Shown here: piece after piece, positions 28,726-40,316 of the stretch
Position numbering within the stretch: the stretch's first letter is position 1
How the letters are laid out: the number at the start of each line of letters is the position of its first letter
NCBI RefSeq assembly: GCF_914484835.1
Contig: NZ_CAJZAR010000043.1
Span: 1 to 64,000 of the forward strand
Direction: 5' to 3'
Length of the DNA stretch: 64,000 nt
From: Paraburkholderia tropica
Lineage (GTDB): Bacteria > Pseudomonadota > Gammaproteobacteria > Burkholderiales > Burkholderiaceae
Translations under genes and position numbers: made by a program
The notes under the pieces: model-generated
What the model was told of the DNA's origin: nothing
Database searches by the model: none
The model's input: the letters and a program-made list of their open reading frames with translations, nothing else

Positions 28726-30239
28726 TACCGCTTGCCGCACTTGATCGATGTGCATTCGGTCGCCGACCCGGTCTGTTGTTTTTCATTTCGATGGTGGTTC
28801 TTATGGTTTGGCTTTTTGGTGGGCAAAAAGCGGTGGCTTCGGGTACAGCTCCCGCGACGCCGGCAGGGCAACCTGCCAAGGGCGCGTTGAATGCGCCGGA
28901 TACTCAGATCGATAGACTGGAAGTGCGTGGGGTTGGCATCACAATTGATCAGTGGGCCCAGACGGAAATCTGGAGCCACATTCAAAAGAAGAACGCCACT
29001 CACGAGTCGTTTCTGTCGCGCTCCGCTTCGGACTATCCCTCGACGTGGACGGACAGGTCGGCGATGTCGAAGCTAGCCCGCGGACTCGCCCTCAAGCTTG
29101 GCGCGGGCGAGGCGGTCGAGTACACGCCCCTGCCGGTTTTTGTGTACGGGCCGCCCCAACATCCCGAGAACCTGATGGGCGCGGCGTTCTCAGTGAACTA
29201 CGCCCGACAGGAAGGTAGCCTGCCGTTCGACCTGTTCGTTATCGAACAGGCGGTGAACGGTCCTGGCCCGTCGCTTGTGGACGTGTTCAAGTTCTTCGAC
29301 GCCAACCCAGATGTGCCATTTGCGCTGATTTTTTGCACTGACGGCATGGTCACGAGAAAGCTGCTCGAGAAGCCCGGTTCCGGCCTGATACCTGATGGGG
29401 CGGCCGTGCCTGCCGTTTTTGATAGCAACGTCGCGCTACTGGTATCGAGGCCGCATGCAATCGACAGGCTCAGGCCATCAATTGTCACGAAACCGGAAGG
29501 TGTAGACACCAGGGAGACTCAATACGACCTGGTGAAACTCTGGAACTTCTATTGGGACGAGAGGGAAGCCTTCGACGCGCATTACCAGGCAGAATTGACT
29601 GCGCGTGGCCAGGAAGGGGTGTCGCCCCACACGATGAGCGCGGCGTGGTGGCGCTCGCGGGTCCCTGAGCTATTGAAGCATACCGAGAACAAGGGGCCCG
29701 GTGAGTTTGCGCCCAATCCATGGACGCCTGTTCGATGGACGGACTGGCAGGTCAAGCAATTCGACGAGTCGCCTGTGCTCGGCTACATCGATCGGCCGGT
29801 GAGTGTGCGTCTCGCGGACGAACATGGTCATGCGCTGCGGGAAAGAGATCAGGCCAGCGCGCTTCGGGATGGATGGTCGCGTGCGGTGGCGCAAGGCCGC
29901 GAAGCGGCTGTGCCGCGCCGCATTTTCTTCGATACGACCGGTGATCGTCAGTGGGTGATTCCGTTAACTCAGGCGCTGGGCGCGGAGACAGACGCGCCCT
30001 CGACCGGCAACGTCGCGGAAGGGTTTGACGTAGGATACCGAATCGGCAATACCGGGATCAGCTCAGGCGCGGTGCAAATAGCGCTAGCACTCATATCCGG
30101 GTATCAGGATGGCAAAGCCAGCGCCATTGTCGATCGCTCTGACGGGCAAGCTGAAATCGTGCGAGTCACGCCACCGAGTCAGGCTCAGATCCAGAAGAAC
30201 CAAAAAACGCGGGGCGATAATCCTTTCCTCTACCGATGA
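28722..30239 (+). CDS. tla3: Type VI lipase adaptor Tla3 (DUF2875)
   Basis: A 505-residue protein with an N-terminal membrane or signal segment (LLFFISMVVLMVWLFGG, about residues 18-34) and a large periplasmic-type domain of the DUF2875 family (QTEIWSHIQKKNATHESF, VFVYGPPQHPENLMGAAFSVNYA, FDLFVIEQAVNGPGP, GYRIGNTGISSGAVQIALALISGYQDG). In Pseudomonas the DUF2875 protein Tla3 loads the lipase Tle3 onto VgrG. The ATG overlaps the tle3 stop (ATGA). The role is inferred from family and context. Confidence 0.82.
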   Translation: MIPLAALDRCAFGRRPGLLFFISMVVLMVWLFGGQKAVASGTAPATPAGQPAKGALNAPDTQIDRLEVRGVGITIDQWAQTEIWSHIQKKNATHESFLSRSASDYPSTWTDRSAMSKLARGLALKLGAGEAVEYTPLPVFVYGPPQHPENLMGAAFSVNYARQEGSLPFDLFVIEQAVNGPGPSLVDVFKFFDANPDVPFALIFCTDGMVTRKLLEKPGSGLIPDGAAVPAVFDSNVALLVSRPHAIDRLRPSIVTKPEGVDTRETQYDLVKLWNFYWDEREAFDAHYQAELTARGQEGVSPHTMSAAWWRSRVPELLKHTENKGPGEFAPNPWTPVRWTDWQVKQFDESPVLGYIDRPVSVRLADEHGHALRERDQASALRDGWSRAVAQGREAAVPRRIFFDTTGDRQWVIPLTQALGAETDAPSTGNVAEGFDVGYRIGNTGISSGAVQIALALISGYQDGKASAIVDRSDGQAEIVRVTPPSQAQIQKNQKTRGDNPFLYR

Positions 30240-30649
30240 ACGAATCGATCGAAAATACAGAACGGCCCCAGCCGCGGGCGACTCCAAAAGAACCAGCCCA
30301 AGGGGGCATTTCCCGAGTCCTCGGCGTGGCAGCGATACTTTTCGCCATGGCATGGGCGGCGCTAATAGGCGGCTGTTTCGCCTATTGCACTGGTGGTGTT
30401 GCTCTCGCTCTGCTGTGGGCGGGGATTGTGGGAATCGGCATGGGAAGCCAGGCCGCAGTTACTTGGCCGGGCGAGTTCGCGATGGCTGTGGTGGGTTACG
30501 TTGCCGTTGTTCTTGCGATCGCGAAATGGTCGCCCGTAAGGCCGAGTATTCGCGTCCTGATCGTGGCGGTGGTAGCCGGCGGCGCCGCTGGTTGGCTAGT
30601 GACAGCGATCGTGAATGGTTTCGAGCACGGGCAGTGCACTCTCATGTAG
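30236..30649 (+). CDS. Four-helix membrane protein, candidate lipase immunity
   Basis: A 137-residue inner-membrane protein. After a 25-residue polar arm, four hydrophobic helices follow: VLGVAAILFAMAWAALIGGC, GGVALALLWAGIVGIG, FAMAVVGYVAVVLAIA and IRVLIVAVVAGGAAGWLVTAIV. The start overlaps the tla3 stop (ATGA). Because tle3 needs a cognate immunity protein and no periplasmic lipoprotein is present in the cassette, this is the best candidate for Tli3, although the family differs from the Pseudomonas one. Confidence 0.6.
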   Translation: MNESIENTERPQPRATPKEPAQGGISRVLGVAAILFAMAWAALIGGCFAYCTGGVALALLWAGIVGIGMGSQAAVTWPGEFAMAVVGYVAVVLAIAKWSPVRPSIRVLIVAVVAGGAAGWLVTAIVNGFEHGQCTLM

Positions 30650-30689
30650 AGCAGTGCGGAATAGAACAAGCTGAATTTGAGAGGCTGTA

Positions 30690-30953
30690 ATGCGTGGCGT
30701 AATTCGCGTAGGAGATTCGACGAGCCACGGCGGCACGGTTGTGACCGGCCGTGACGGTTCGACGGTGATGGGCCGCGCGGTCGCTTGCGTTGGCGACCGG
30801 TGCACATGCCCGCAGTCTGGCCACAATGACTGTGTGATTATCGAGGGCGATCAGTCTGTTCTCGTAAACGGCCGTGCCGTGGCCTTTGACGGGCACAAGA
30901 TTTCATGTGGCGCAACGCTGATTTCGTCAGTGTCAACGTCGGGCCTGGGCTGA
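30690..30953 (+). CDS. PAAR-domain T6SS spike-tip protein
   Basis: An 87-residue PAAR protein (IRVGDSTSHGGTVVTG, GDRCTCPQSGHNDCVIIEGD, DGHKISCGATLISS) that caps the VgrG trimer. It has a GAGAGG-type ribosome site. It is a bare tip with no toxin extension. It lies 40 bp after the membrane gene and about 100 bp before tssF, in one transcription unit. Confidence 0.9.
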   Translation: MRGVIRVGDSTSHGGTVVTGRDGSTVMGRAVACVGDRCTCPQSGHNDCVIIEGDQSVLVNGRAVAFDGHKISCGATLISSVSTSGLG

Positions 30954-31055
30954 TAGGCCCGTACTTGTCCGGCGTGTCTTCGGACGGTGTGAACCACTTC
31001 GGTCGCCACGTTGTTGCAGTGGCAAATGAGCGAAACACACAGATTGGGGCGATTG

Positions 31056-32903
31056 ATGTCAGATCTCAAATCGAGCTACGAACGCGAACTGCAGTTTTTG
31101 CGGCGTGGCCTGGCAGAATTCACCGCACGTAATTCACGTGCGGCCGGGCGCCTCTCGATGCAGGGTGAACACTCGGAGGATATGCACGTCGAGCGGATGA
31201 TCCAGTCTGCCGCGCTCCTCAATGCACGCGTGCGCGAACGTCTGGAAGACGATGTCCCAGACTTCACGGTTCCGTTGCTTGAGGTGCTTTATCCGGAATT
31301 CCTGCGACCATTTCCGTCGTGTTCGATCGCGTGTTTCGAACCCGGTACCGCAGTTGAGCGGCTCACGTCGCCGGCGGTTATGCCGCGCGGCACCCACCTC
31401 ACGACGCGGGCAGGTGAGTACGGTTTCAGGACGGTCTATGACACGACCGTGTCGGCACTCTGCATCGACGACGCTGCGTACCAGATTCCTTCCGCTGTGC
31501 CCAGTAACGTCCGGTTGCCCGAAGGGACAAGCGGTGTTTTCTCGATCAGCTTCGCGGTGCAGTCCGGTGCGGCTGATTTCGCGAGTGCCGTGCGCGGTGA
31601 CGTCCGGGTCTTTATTGACGCGCAGGAATCCGCGGTTGCTGCGGTGATCGATGCTCTCGTTCACCGCAGCAAACACGCCTTTCTGGAAGTTGATTCCAGC
31701 GGGCGCTGGACTGCGCTCGATTCCGTTCCAATTTCTCCGGTTGGTTTCGGCGAGCGCGAAGCAGTTGTCGACCTGGGCAGTGAGTCCTCGTACCGACTTC
31801 TGCTCGAGTACTTCGCGTATCCAGAGAAGTTTCACTTTCTCGATTTCCGGCTTGGCCAGCTTCTCGCGGGGCGGAGCGTCAACAGGCGGCTGTCCATTCA
31901 CGTGCCGGTTTTCGGTCTTCACCCCGATTCGCCACCAGCGGTCGCTTTGGCGACGTTATCGGCGTCGGCTTTCCGGTTGCGCTGTACGCCAGTCGTGAAT
32001 CTGTTCCCGTGCGCGGCCGAGCCGATCGCTTTAAAGGACGCAACGCTTTCGGCTTACCCAATGGTCGCGCAAACGGTGAACCCAACAGGCGCCGAGGTCT
32101 GGGCTGTGCAAAGCGTACGGCTCACGCGGGACGGCGACGGCGCGGCGATCACGCGCGGCGTGAAGCCTTTTCACTCGCTCGACCACAGTGTTGGATTCGC
32201 GAGTTCCACGGACCGGCGGCAGGTGCTGTATTGGCTCGCGTCACGCCCCGGCGGCCACGAGGCGGTCGTCGCAGGTGGTGGGTGCCTGCTGGAATTTGTG
32301 ACGCCACGCGGCGAGATATCGGAACCCCCGCGCGACGAGCAGGTTGATGCGACGCTGCTTTGTACCAACGGTGTCGGGCCCGGCTCGATGCAGTGGGGGC
32401 GCCGGGACGGCGATTTCAACCTTGCTGACCGAAGCGTCGTTGCCCGGGTGAGCCTGCTGCGGCGGCCGAGTGATGCCACCGCCCGCCCGTCGCCCAAGAA
32501 TCAGTACTGGTCCGTCGTTCAGAACCTGTCTGCGGGCCCGTTCAGCCTTGATCAGAGCGGTTTGCCGGCTCTGAAGGCGCTGCTTGCGGCTCACGCGCCA
32601 ACTCGTGGTCAGCCGAGCGAGGGCCAGATCGAGGCGATAGTCGGGTTGTCGCGGGAGACCGCGATGGAGTGGATTGTCGAGAAACCCCAGTCACGGATGA
32701 CGCGGGGCCTGCGTGTACGGCTAACCGTTGACGAGCAAGGGCTGGCCGGGGTGCCGATCGCCATTTTAGCGCGAGTGCTTGAGAGCGTTTTCGTGCGGTA
32801 TGCCCCCGCGCATAGCTTCGTACAGGTCGTGATCGTATCGGAGGCGAATGGCGCAGAGCTGGCGCGCGGTCAACTCATTCCGGGCGCCGTTCCGGTTCTA
32901 TAA
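31056..32903 (+). CDS. tssF: T6SS baseplate protein TssF (orphan copy)
   Basis: A 615-residue TssF/VasA baseplate wedge subunit. Start ATG gives MSDLKSSYERELQFLRRGLAEFTARNS. Family signatures: EDMHVERMIQSAALLNARVRERLEDDVPDFTVPLLEVLYPEFLRPFPS, LEYFAYPEKFHFLDFRLG, VNLFPCAAEPI, YPMVAQTVNPTGAEVWAVQSV and a C-terminal SFVQVVIVSEANGAELARG. No tssE, tssG, tssK or sheath genes are nearby, so this is an accessory tssF inside an effector cassette rather than part of a full T6SS cluster. Confidence 0.88.
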   Translation: MSDLKSSYERELQFLRRGLAEFTARNSRAAGRLSMQGEHSEDMHVERMIQSAALLNARVRERLEDDVPDFTVPLLEVLYPEFLRPFPSCSIACFEPGTAVERLTSPAVMPRGTHLTTRAGEYGFRTVYDTTVSALCIDDAAYQIPSAVPSNVRLPEGTSGVFSISFAVQSGAADFASAVRGDVRVFIDAQESAVAAVIDALVHRSKHAFLEVDSSGRWTALDSVPISPVGFGEREAVVDLGSESSYRLLLEYFAYPEKFHFLDFRLGQLLAGRSVNRRLSIHVPVFGLHPDSPPAVALATLSASAFRLRCTPVVNLFPCAAEPIALKDATLSAYPMVAQTVNPTGAEVWAVQSVRLTRDGDGAAITRGVKPFHSLDHSVGFASSTDRRQVLYWLASRPGGHEAVVAGGGCLLEFVTPRGEISEPPRDEQVDATLLCTNGVGPGSMQWGRRDGDFNLADRSVVARVSLLRRPSDATARPSPKNQYWSVVQNLSAGPFSLDQSGLPALKALLAAHAPTRGQPSEGQIEAIVGLSRETAMEWIVEKPQSRMTRGLRVRLTVDEQGLAGVPIAILARVLESVFVRYAPAHSFVQVVIVSEANGAELARGQLIPGAVPVL

Positions 32904-32916
32904 CGGGAGGCCTGCG

Positions 32917-34350
32917 ATGAAGCACACGCCACCGGTGCCTCCGCCGTCACGCCGGCTTCCCGTGCGGGTGCCCAGCTTGGCGCTTGCGCGAGCCATGCAG
33001 CGGCACGCGCTGGTGTTTGCTGGCGAAGCGTGGGAAGGCATGTGGACCGCACAGCCGTTCACGTGTACTCGCGGGCACACAACCGTGGTAGCACCGCGCA
33101 ATCTCATCCGCCAGCGCGTAACAGGTTGCCAGCAGTGCGCGACCGAAGACATAACGGCGCGGGCACACGCAGAGTCCGCGCGAGCAGGTCTGACATGGAT
33201 GGACTCTCCGTGGCGTGGTACGGCGCACAGGTATCGGCTTCGTTGCTCACAGGGCCATGAATGGACGTGCGGTGGACAGGACCTGTTGCGGGGCGCGGCT
33301 TGCGCCGCGTGCAAGCGCGAGTTGGGGCCGCTACCCGGCGATCTGCTTCCGGACGGACTTGAGCGGCTGAACGCAACCGCACGAGAACGAGGGGGGAAGT
33401 GTCTTTCTGTCTCGTATATGGGGATGGTGCGCGCATATCGATTTGAGTGTGGCGCGGGGCATATCTTTGAAAGGTCTGGCTCAGCAGTCGTACGACGCGG
33501 CGCCTGGTGCCCGAAGTGCCCGCGTCCGAGGGAACTGCTTGTGGACGGCCTGGAGCGGCTCCAGGCGGCCGCAAAAGCCCACGGCGGTGTGTGCCTGTCT
33601 CCGCAGTTTCTCGGGACCTCTGCACGTCATCGGTTCAGATGCTCCCACGGTCATACGTGGACGGCACTCGCCGGGACCGTACTTTATACGTCGAGCTGGT
33701 GTCGCCGTTGCCACCACGACGCCTTGCTAGCCGCAGACGGGCTCGCGCGACTGCAACAAGCCGCTCACGCCCGCAAGGGAAGTTGCCTTTCGAAGCGATA
33801 CGCTGGCTATCACGGTAGGCATCGTTTTTTGTGCGCACATGGGCATCGCTGGGTCACCTCGGCTCAGTCGGTGCTCAGGGGCGCGTGGTGCCCGACTTGT
33901 GCCGAAGCCCAGGCGGGCAAGTCCCTCCTTCTAAGCGACGGGCTCGAGCAGCTCAGGTCACGTGCCGAGGCGCTCGGCGGAGCGTGCCTCGACGAAACAT
34001 TCACCGGGACCGCGCGAACGTACCGCTTTCGTTGTGCAAAGGGGCACGAATGGTCGGGCAAGGGGAGCGCGGTTCTGGCAGGCCGATGGTGTAAGCAATG
34101 CGCCGTTGATAGCCAGCGCAGCTCGATTGAGGAGGCCCAGGCGGTGGCGCGTGAGCGAGGAGGCGTGTGTTTGTCGCAATCATACGTCAACGCTCGGACG
34201 CATTTGACCTGGCAGTGCCACCGGGGCCACGTCTGGAACGCCAATTTCGACAATGTTCGCAACAAGGGACGTTGGTGTCCCGACTGCAAGGTCTTGAACA
34301 TGGTAACTAACGCAAAGTCCCGCTCGCGTGCGAGGCAGCTAGCGCGTTGA
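32917..34350 (+). CDS. Unrecognised protein of seven tandem zinc-binding modules
   Basis: A 477-residue protein. ATG 32917 has GGGAGG 6 bp upstream and lies 13 bp after tssF, so it is the last gene of the T6SS transcript. It consists of seven repeats of about 60-67 residues. Repeats 3-6 start DGLERLQ-A-A-GG-CLS, and each has R-F-x-C-x3-H-x-W followed 15-20 residues later by W-C-x2-C, giving one treble-clef-like zinc site per repeat (14 CxxC/CxxxH half-sites in all). The first two modules are more diverged. The theoretical pI is clearly basic. Similar CxxGH-CxxC modules occur in zinc-ribbon parts of DNA endonucleases, but no catalytic domain is present. The function is unknown. Confidence 0.75.
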   Translation: MKHTPPVPPPSRRLPVRVPSLALARAMQRHALVFAGEAWEGMWTAQPFTCTRGHTTVVAPRNLIRQRVTGCQQCATEDITARAHAESARAGLTWMDSPWRGTAHRYRLRCSQGHEWTCGGQDLLRGAACAACKRELGPLPGDLLPDGLERLNATARERGGKCLSVSYMGMVRAYRFECGAGHIFERSGSAVVRRGAWCPKCPRPRELLVDGLERLQAAAKAHGGVCLSPQFLGTSARHRFRCSHGHTWTALAGTVLYTSSWCRRCHHDALLAADGLARLQQAAHARKGSCLSKRYAGYHGRHRFLCAHGHRWVTSAQSVLRGAWCPTCAEAQAGKSLLLSDGLEQLRSRAEALGGACLDETFTGTARTYRFRCAKGHEWSGKGSAVLAGRWCKQCAVDSQRSSIEEAQAVARERGGVCLSQSYVNARTHLTWQCHRGHVWNANFDNVRNKGRWCPDCKVLNMVTNAKSRSRARQLAR

Positions 34351-34503
34351 GTTGCTATGGGCGATCATTTCAATAAATCTCTCAGATCCTTAGGATACCA
34401 GATTATTTAACATAATATAAATTATCAAACTTCACAACAACAATGCTGCTACTCACTAGCAGGATCGGACGATTATTTGGTGCCGGGCGGCGCGGTATGA
34501 CGG
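34351..34503. other. AT-rich junction after the T6SS cassette
   Basis: About 150 bp of markedly AT-rich DNA (TTTAACATAATATAAATTATC near 34410) between the zinc-repeat gene and the lipoprotein gene. It looks like an island edge or H-NS target. No gene or clear terminator is seen. Confidence 0.45.
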
Positions 34504-34842
34504 TTATTTGACGCGCGTTAGCTCGACGGAGCCTCCCATCGCCGGCACGAGAAGAACATCGCGGTCTCTGTCGTAGCCAACGTTCATAGTGCCCATCCCA
34601 GTTCCGACTTGTAACGTGCCTTTTTCATAAGTCGCGGGAAATTTGTTGACCATGGCGCCGATAAACGGTCGAACTAGCGTGTCTTTGAACAAAAATCCAT
34701 CGCCATTCTTTGTAATTTCGATGGTTTCTTTGTTTTTCTCATTCACCCACTTCCCGAGCAATTGTTCTCCAGCTGGTTTCCCACAGCCGCTTAACGCGGC
34801 CACAACGGCGATGGTGAGAACGGTGCGAGCGCGGTGGCGCAT
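34504..34842 (-). CDS. Small periplasmic lipoprotein
   Basis: A 112-residue lipoprotein starting MRHRARTVLTIAVVAALSGCGKPAG, with a clear lipobox (L-S-G-C). The mature part is a small beta domain (LLGKWVNEKNKETIEITKNGDGFLFKDTL, GTGMGTMNVGYDRDRDVLLVPAMGG). ATG 34842 is chosen because the signal peptide starts there. No family is recognised. It is divergent from the imu operon. Confidence 0.7.
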   Translation of the reverse strand: MRHRARTVLTIAVVAALSGCGKPAGEQLLGKWVNEKNKETIEITKNGDGFLFKDTLVRPFIGAMVNKFPATYEKGTLQVGTGMGTMNVGYDRDRDVLLVPAMGGSVELTRVK

Positions 34843-35003
34843 AAAAATTGGCCTTCGTGAAAAATTTTGGATTTGCGCAGGGCGCGGTGTAGGAATCATA
34901 AGATAAATACGCAAAGTCTTGAGGATGGGGCAAATGCCGTTCTCGTGCGGACGGTCACTGTCTGTCCGGGACGATGGACTTTGCACAATCTCATCCAACC
35001 CAT

Positions 35004-35025
35004 ATACTGTACAAACGTACAGTAT
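35004..35025. promoter_or_regulatory. LexA/SOS box of the imu operon
   Basis: A 22-bp palindrome with perfect 9-bp arms around AAAC. The core CTGT-N8-ACAG lies at 35007-35022, the LexA consensus of beta/gamma-proteobacteria, 12 bp before the imuA ATG. LexA bound here would block transcription until DNA damage. Confidence 0.9.
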
Positions 35026-35037
35026 TGAGGTTACCCG

Positions 35038-35757
35038 ATGGCCGCGCTGCCGTTACCCCGTGTAGAGGATATCCATCCCAACCTGTGGCGGGCATCACAG
35101 TGGGGCTCTGCGGGGCATCGCACCCTGTCCAGCGGTCACGTAGACCTGGACCTTGAACTACCAGGCGGCGGCTGGCCAACGGGATCGCTGACTGAACTGA
35201 TGCAGCCGCAGCCCGGCTGCGGCGAGCTTCGGCTTCTTCGGCCCGCGCTCGAGCGCGTCTCCCAGCGACCTGTCTTCGTTGTGCAGCCTCCGCACCGGTT
35301 GCAGCAGTCCGCCCTGGCGTGGTGGGGACTCGATACGACGAACCTGTGCCTGCTCAAGCCGGGAACGACGGCAGACGCCCTTTGGGCGGTCGAGCAGATC
35401 CTTCGTGGTGGCACTGCAGGCGGCCTGCTTTTCTGGTCGTCGCACGTTAGAGCCGAGGCGCTGCGACGTCTGCATCTGGCGGCGCAGCGCGCGGACACAC
35501 TTTTCTTTCTGTTCCGGCCGATGGTCGCGGCGAGCGCGACTTCGCCCGCGCCGCTACGGCTCGGGCTGGACCCGTCAGAGGGAGGCGTGAACGTCTCGTT
35601 CATCAAACGCCGCGGCCCGCATCGCGATGCGCCCGTATTTGTGTCCCTGTCGCCCTCACCCATTCTCCTGAATCGAAATGCATCTCTGGATCGGCGTCAG
35701 TCTGCCGCGCCTCCCCATCGAGAGTTTCTGCCCGACCTGGCACACGCCAGCGTCTGA
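35038..35757 (+). CDS. imuA: Mutasome accessory protein ImuA
   Basis: A 239-residue RecA-like, SulA-related protein that works with ImuB and DnaE2 in error-prone translesion synthesis. Typical stretches: HPNLWRASQWG, HVDLDLELPGGGWPTGSLTEL, GELRLLRPAL, RPVFVVQPPHRLQQSALAWWGLD and GGLLFWSSHVRAEALRRLHLAA. ImuA of this group lacks a complete Walker A. The gene starts 12 bp after the SOS palindrome and overlaps imuB by 80 bp. Confidence 0.92.
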   Translation: MAALPLPRVEDIHPNLWRASQWGSAGHRTLSSGHVDLDLELPGGGWPTGSLTELMQPQPGCGELRLLRPALERVSQRPVFVVQPPHRLQQSALAWWGLDTTNLCLLKPGTTADALWAVEQILRGGTAGGLLFWSSHVRAEALRRLHLAAQRADTLFFLFRPMVAASATSPAPLRLGLDPSEGGVNVSFIKRRGPHRDAPVFVSLSPSPILLNRNASLDRRQSAAPPHREFLPDLAHASV

Positions 35758-37153
35758 CGGTGGGGTCGTTGTGCTGGAAAAAGATCGGGTGCTTGACGCT
35801 GACATTTCGGCGCGCGCGAGAGGGGTCGTCGGCGGCATGCGCCGGGGCGGCGTGCTCACGCTCGCGCCGGACGCGACGCTCCATGAGCGGGATGCTGCGC
35901 GTGAGAGTGAAACCGTTCATGGCGTGGCGGCAGCCCTGCTCCAGTTCACGCCGCTCGTTGTTATCGCGGAAGAAAACGTGGTTCTGGCCGACGTAACTGC
36001 TAGCCTGCGACTTTTCGGCGGCCTTCGGGCTTTACGGCGGTCCATCCGTCGCGTGGTCGCGGATTTCGGCGTGACAAGCACGATGGCGGTCGCAGCGACC
36101 GCACAGGCAGCGTGGCTGTTCGCGCGAACGTGTGCGGGCGTCGTGCTGAGTGATCGGGCGCAGCGCCGCGCGCTGGCGTGCGTGCCGGTGGATGCCTTGC
36201 CGGCCGCCCGTCGATACGCGGACTGGTTCGACGGACTGGGATGCACAACGATGGCGGATGTGATGCGGCTGCCGCGCGCGGGCCTGAAAAAGCGCTGTGG
36301 TACGGCGCTGCTTGATGCGCTCGACCGCGCGATCGGCGCCGCGCCAGAGGTGCACGAATGGCTGGTCATGCCCCCCACTTTCGACGCTCGGGTCGAATTG
36401 CCTGACCGGATCGAACACGTCGAGGCGTGCCTTTTTGCCGCCCGTCGTTTGACGTTGCAGATGACCGGATGGCTCGCGGCGAGGCAACTGGCGATCGCGC
36501 GCTTCGTCATTTCCCTCGAGCACGAGCGCGGCCGGGATGCAATCGCGCCAACGGAAATTGAAGTGGCGCTCGGCGAACCGACCTGGCATGAAGAGCATCT
36601 GGTTCGACTGCTGAAAGAGCGGCTGGCGCGCATTGAGCTCGCCGCCCCGGTTATCGCGCTCAGGCTTGCGGCAAAGGACGTCCGCGCGGCCGAAGCGCCC
36701 AGCGATTCGCTGTTCCCGGAGCCCGGCGGCTCGCCACAGGACCACGCCCGGCTGATGGAGTTGCTTGTCGCGCGGCTTGGCGCGGAAAACGTGCTGCGCC
36801 CTTCCCCGGTCGCCGACTATCGACCAGAGGTCGCCGCGCGCTGGGTCCCGACGACGAGTGATACGCAGCGTTCACGACACGATCTTCCCCGTGACCTGCC
36901 CCGCCCAGCGTGGCTGCTGGACACGCCGATCCAACTGATTATCCGCGGACATCGACCGTTCTATGGCACGGCGCTGCGCGTTGTTTCGCCGGCGGAGCGC
37001 ATCGAGTGCGGCTGGCAGGACGGCAGTATCGTGACACGCGACTACTTCGTGGCAGAGGCTGAAAACAATCTGCACTACTGGATATATCGCGAGCGCGTTG
37101 GTAGTCGTGATGACCGCGATCCTCGCTGGTTTCTCCATGGGTTGTTCGGATAG
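35678..37153 (+). CDS. imuB: Y-family-like polymerase ImuB
   Basis: A 491-residue protein of the DinB/UmuC fold that acts as the hub between the beta clamp, ImuA and DnaE2. It has the Y-family frame (LWIGVSLPRLPIESF, VLEKDRVLDADISARARGVVGGMRRGG, DVTASLRLFGG, MAVAATAQAAWLFAR) but lacks the acidic catalytic triad of true polymerases, as ImuB proteins do. The C-terminal region contains the ImuB-C pattern (GHRPFYGTALRVVSPAERIECGWQDG, RDYFVAEAENNLHYWIYRE). It starts inside imuA. Confidence 0.93.
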   Translation: MHLWIGVSLPRLPIESFCPTWHTPASDGGVVVLEKDRVLDADISARARGVVGGMRRGGVLTLAPDATLHERDAARESETVHGVAAALLQFTPLVVIAEENVVLADVTASLRLFGGLRALRRSIRRVVADFGVTSTMAVAATAQAAWLFARTCAGVVLSDRAQRRALACVPVDALPAARRYADWFDGLGCTTMADVMRLPRAGLKKRCGTALLDALDRAIGAAPEVHEWLVMPPTFDARVELPDRIEHVEACLFAARRLTLQMTGWLAARQLAIARFVISLEHERGRDAIAPTEIEVALGEPTWHEEHLVRLLKERLARIELAAPVIALRLAAKDVRAAEAPSDSLFPEPGGSPQDHARLMELLVARLGAENVLRPSPVADYRPEVAARWVPTTSDTQRSRHDLPRDLPRPAWLLDTPIQLIIRGHRPFYGTALRVVSPAERIECGWQDGSIVTRDYFVAEAENNLHYWIYRERVGSRDDRDPRWFLHGLFG

Positions 37154-37155
37154 CG

Positions 37156-40305
<3,150 letters not shown>

Positions 40306-40316
40306 AGGAGGTGCGA

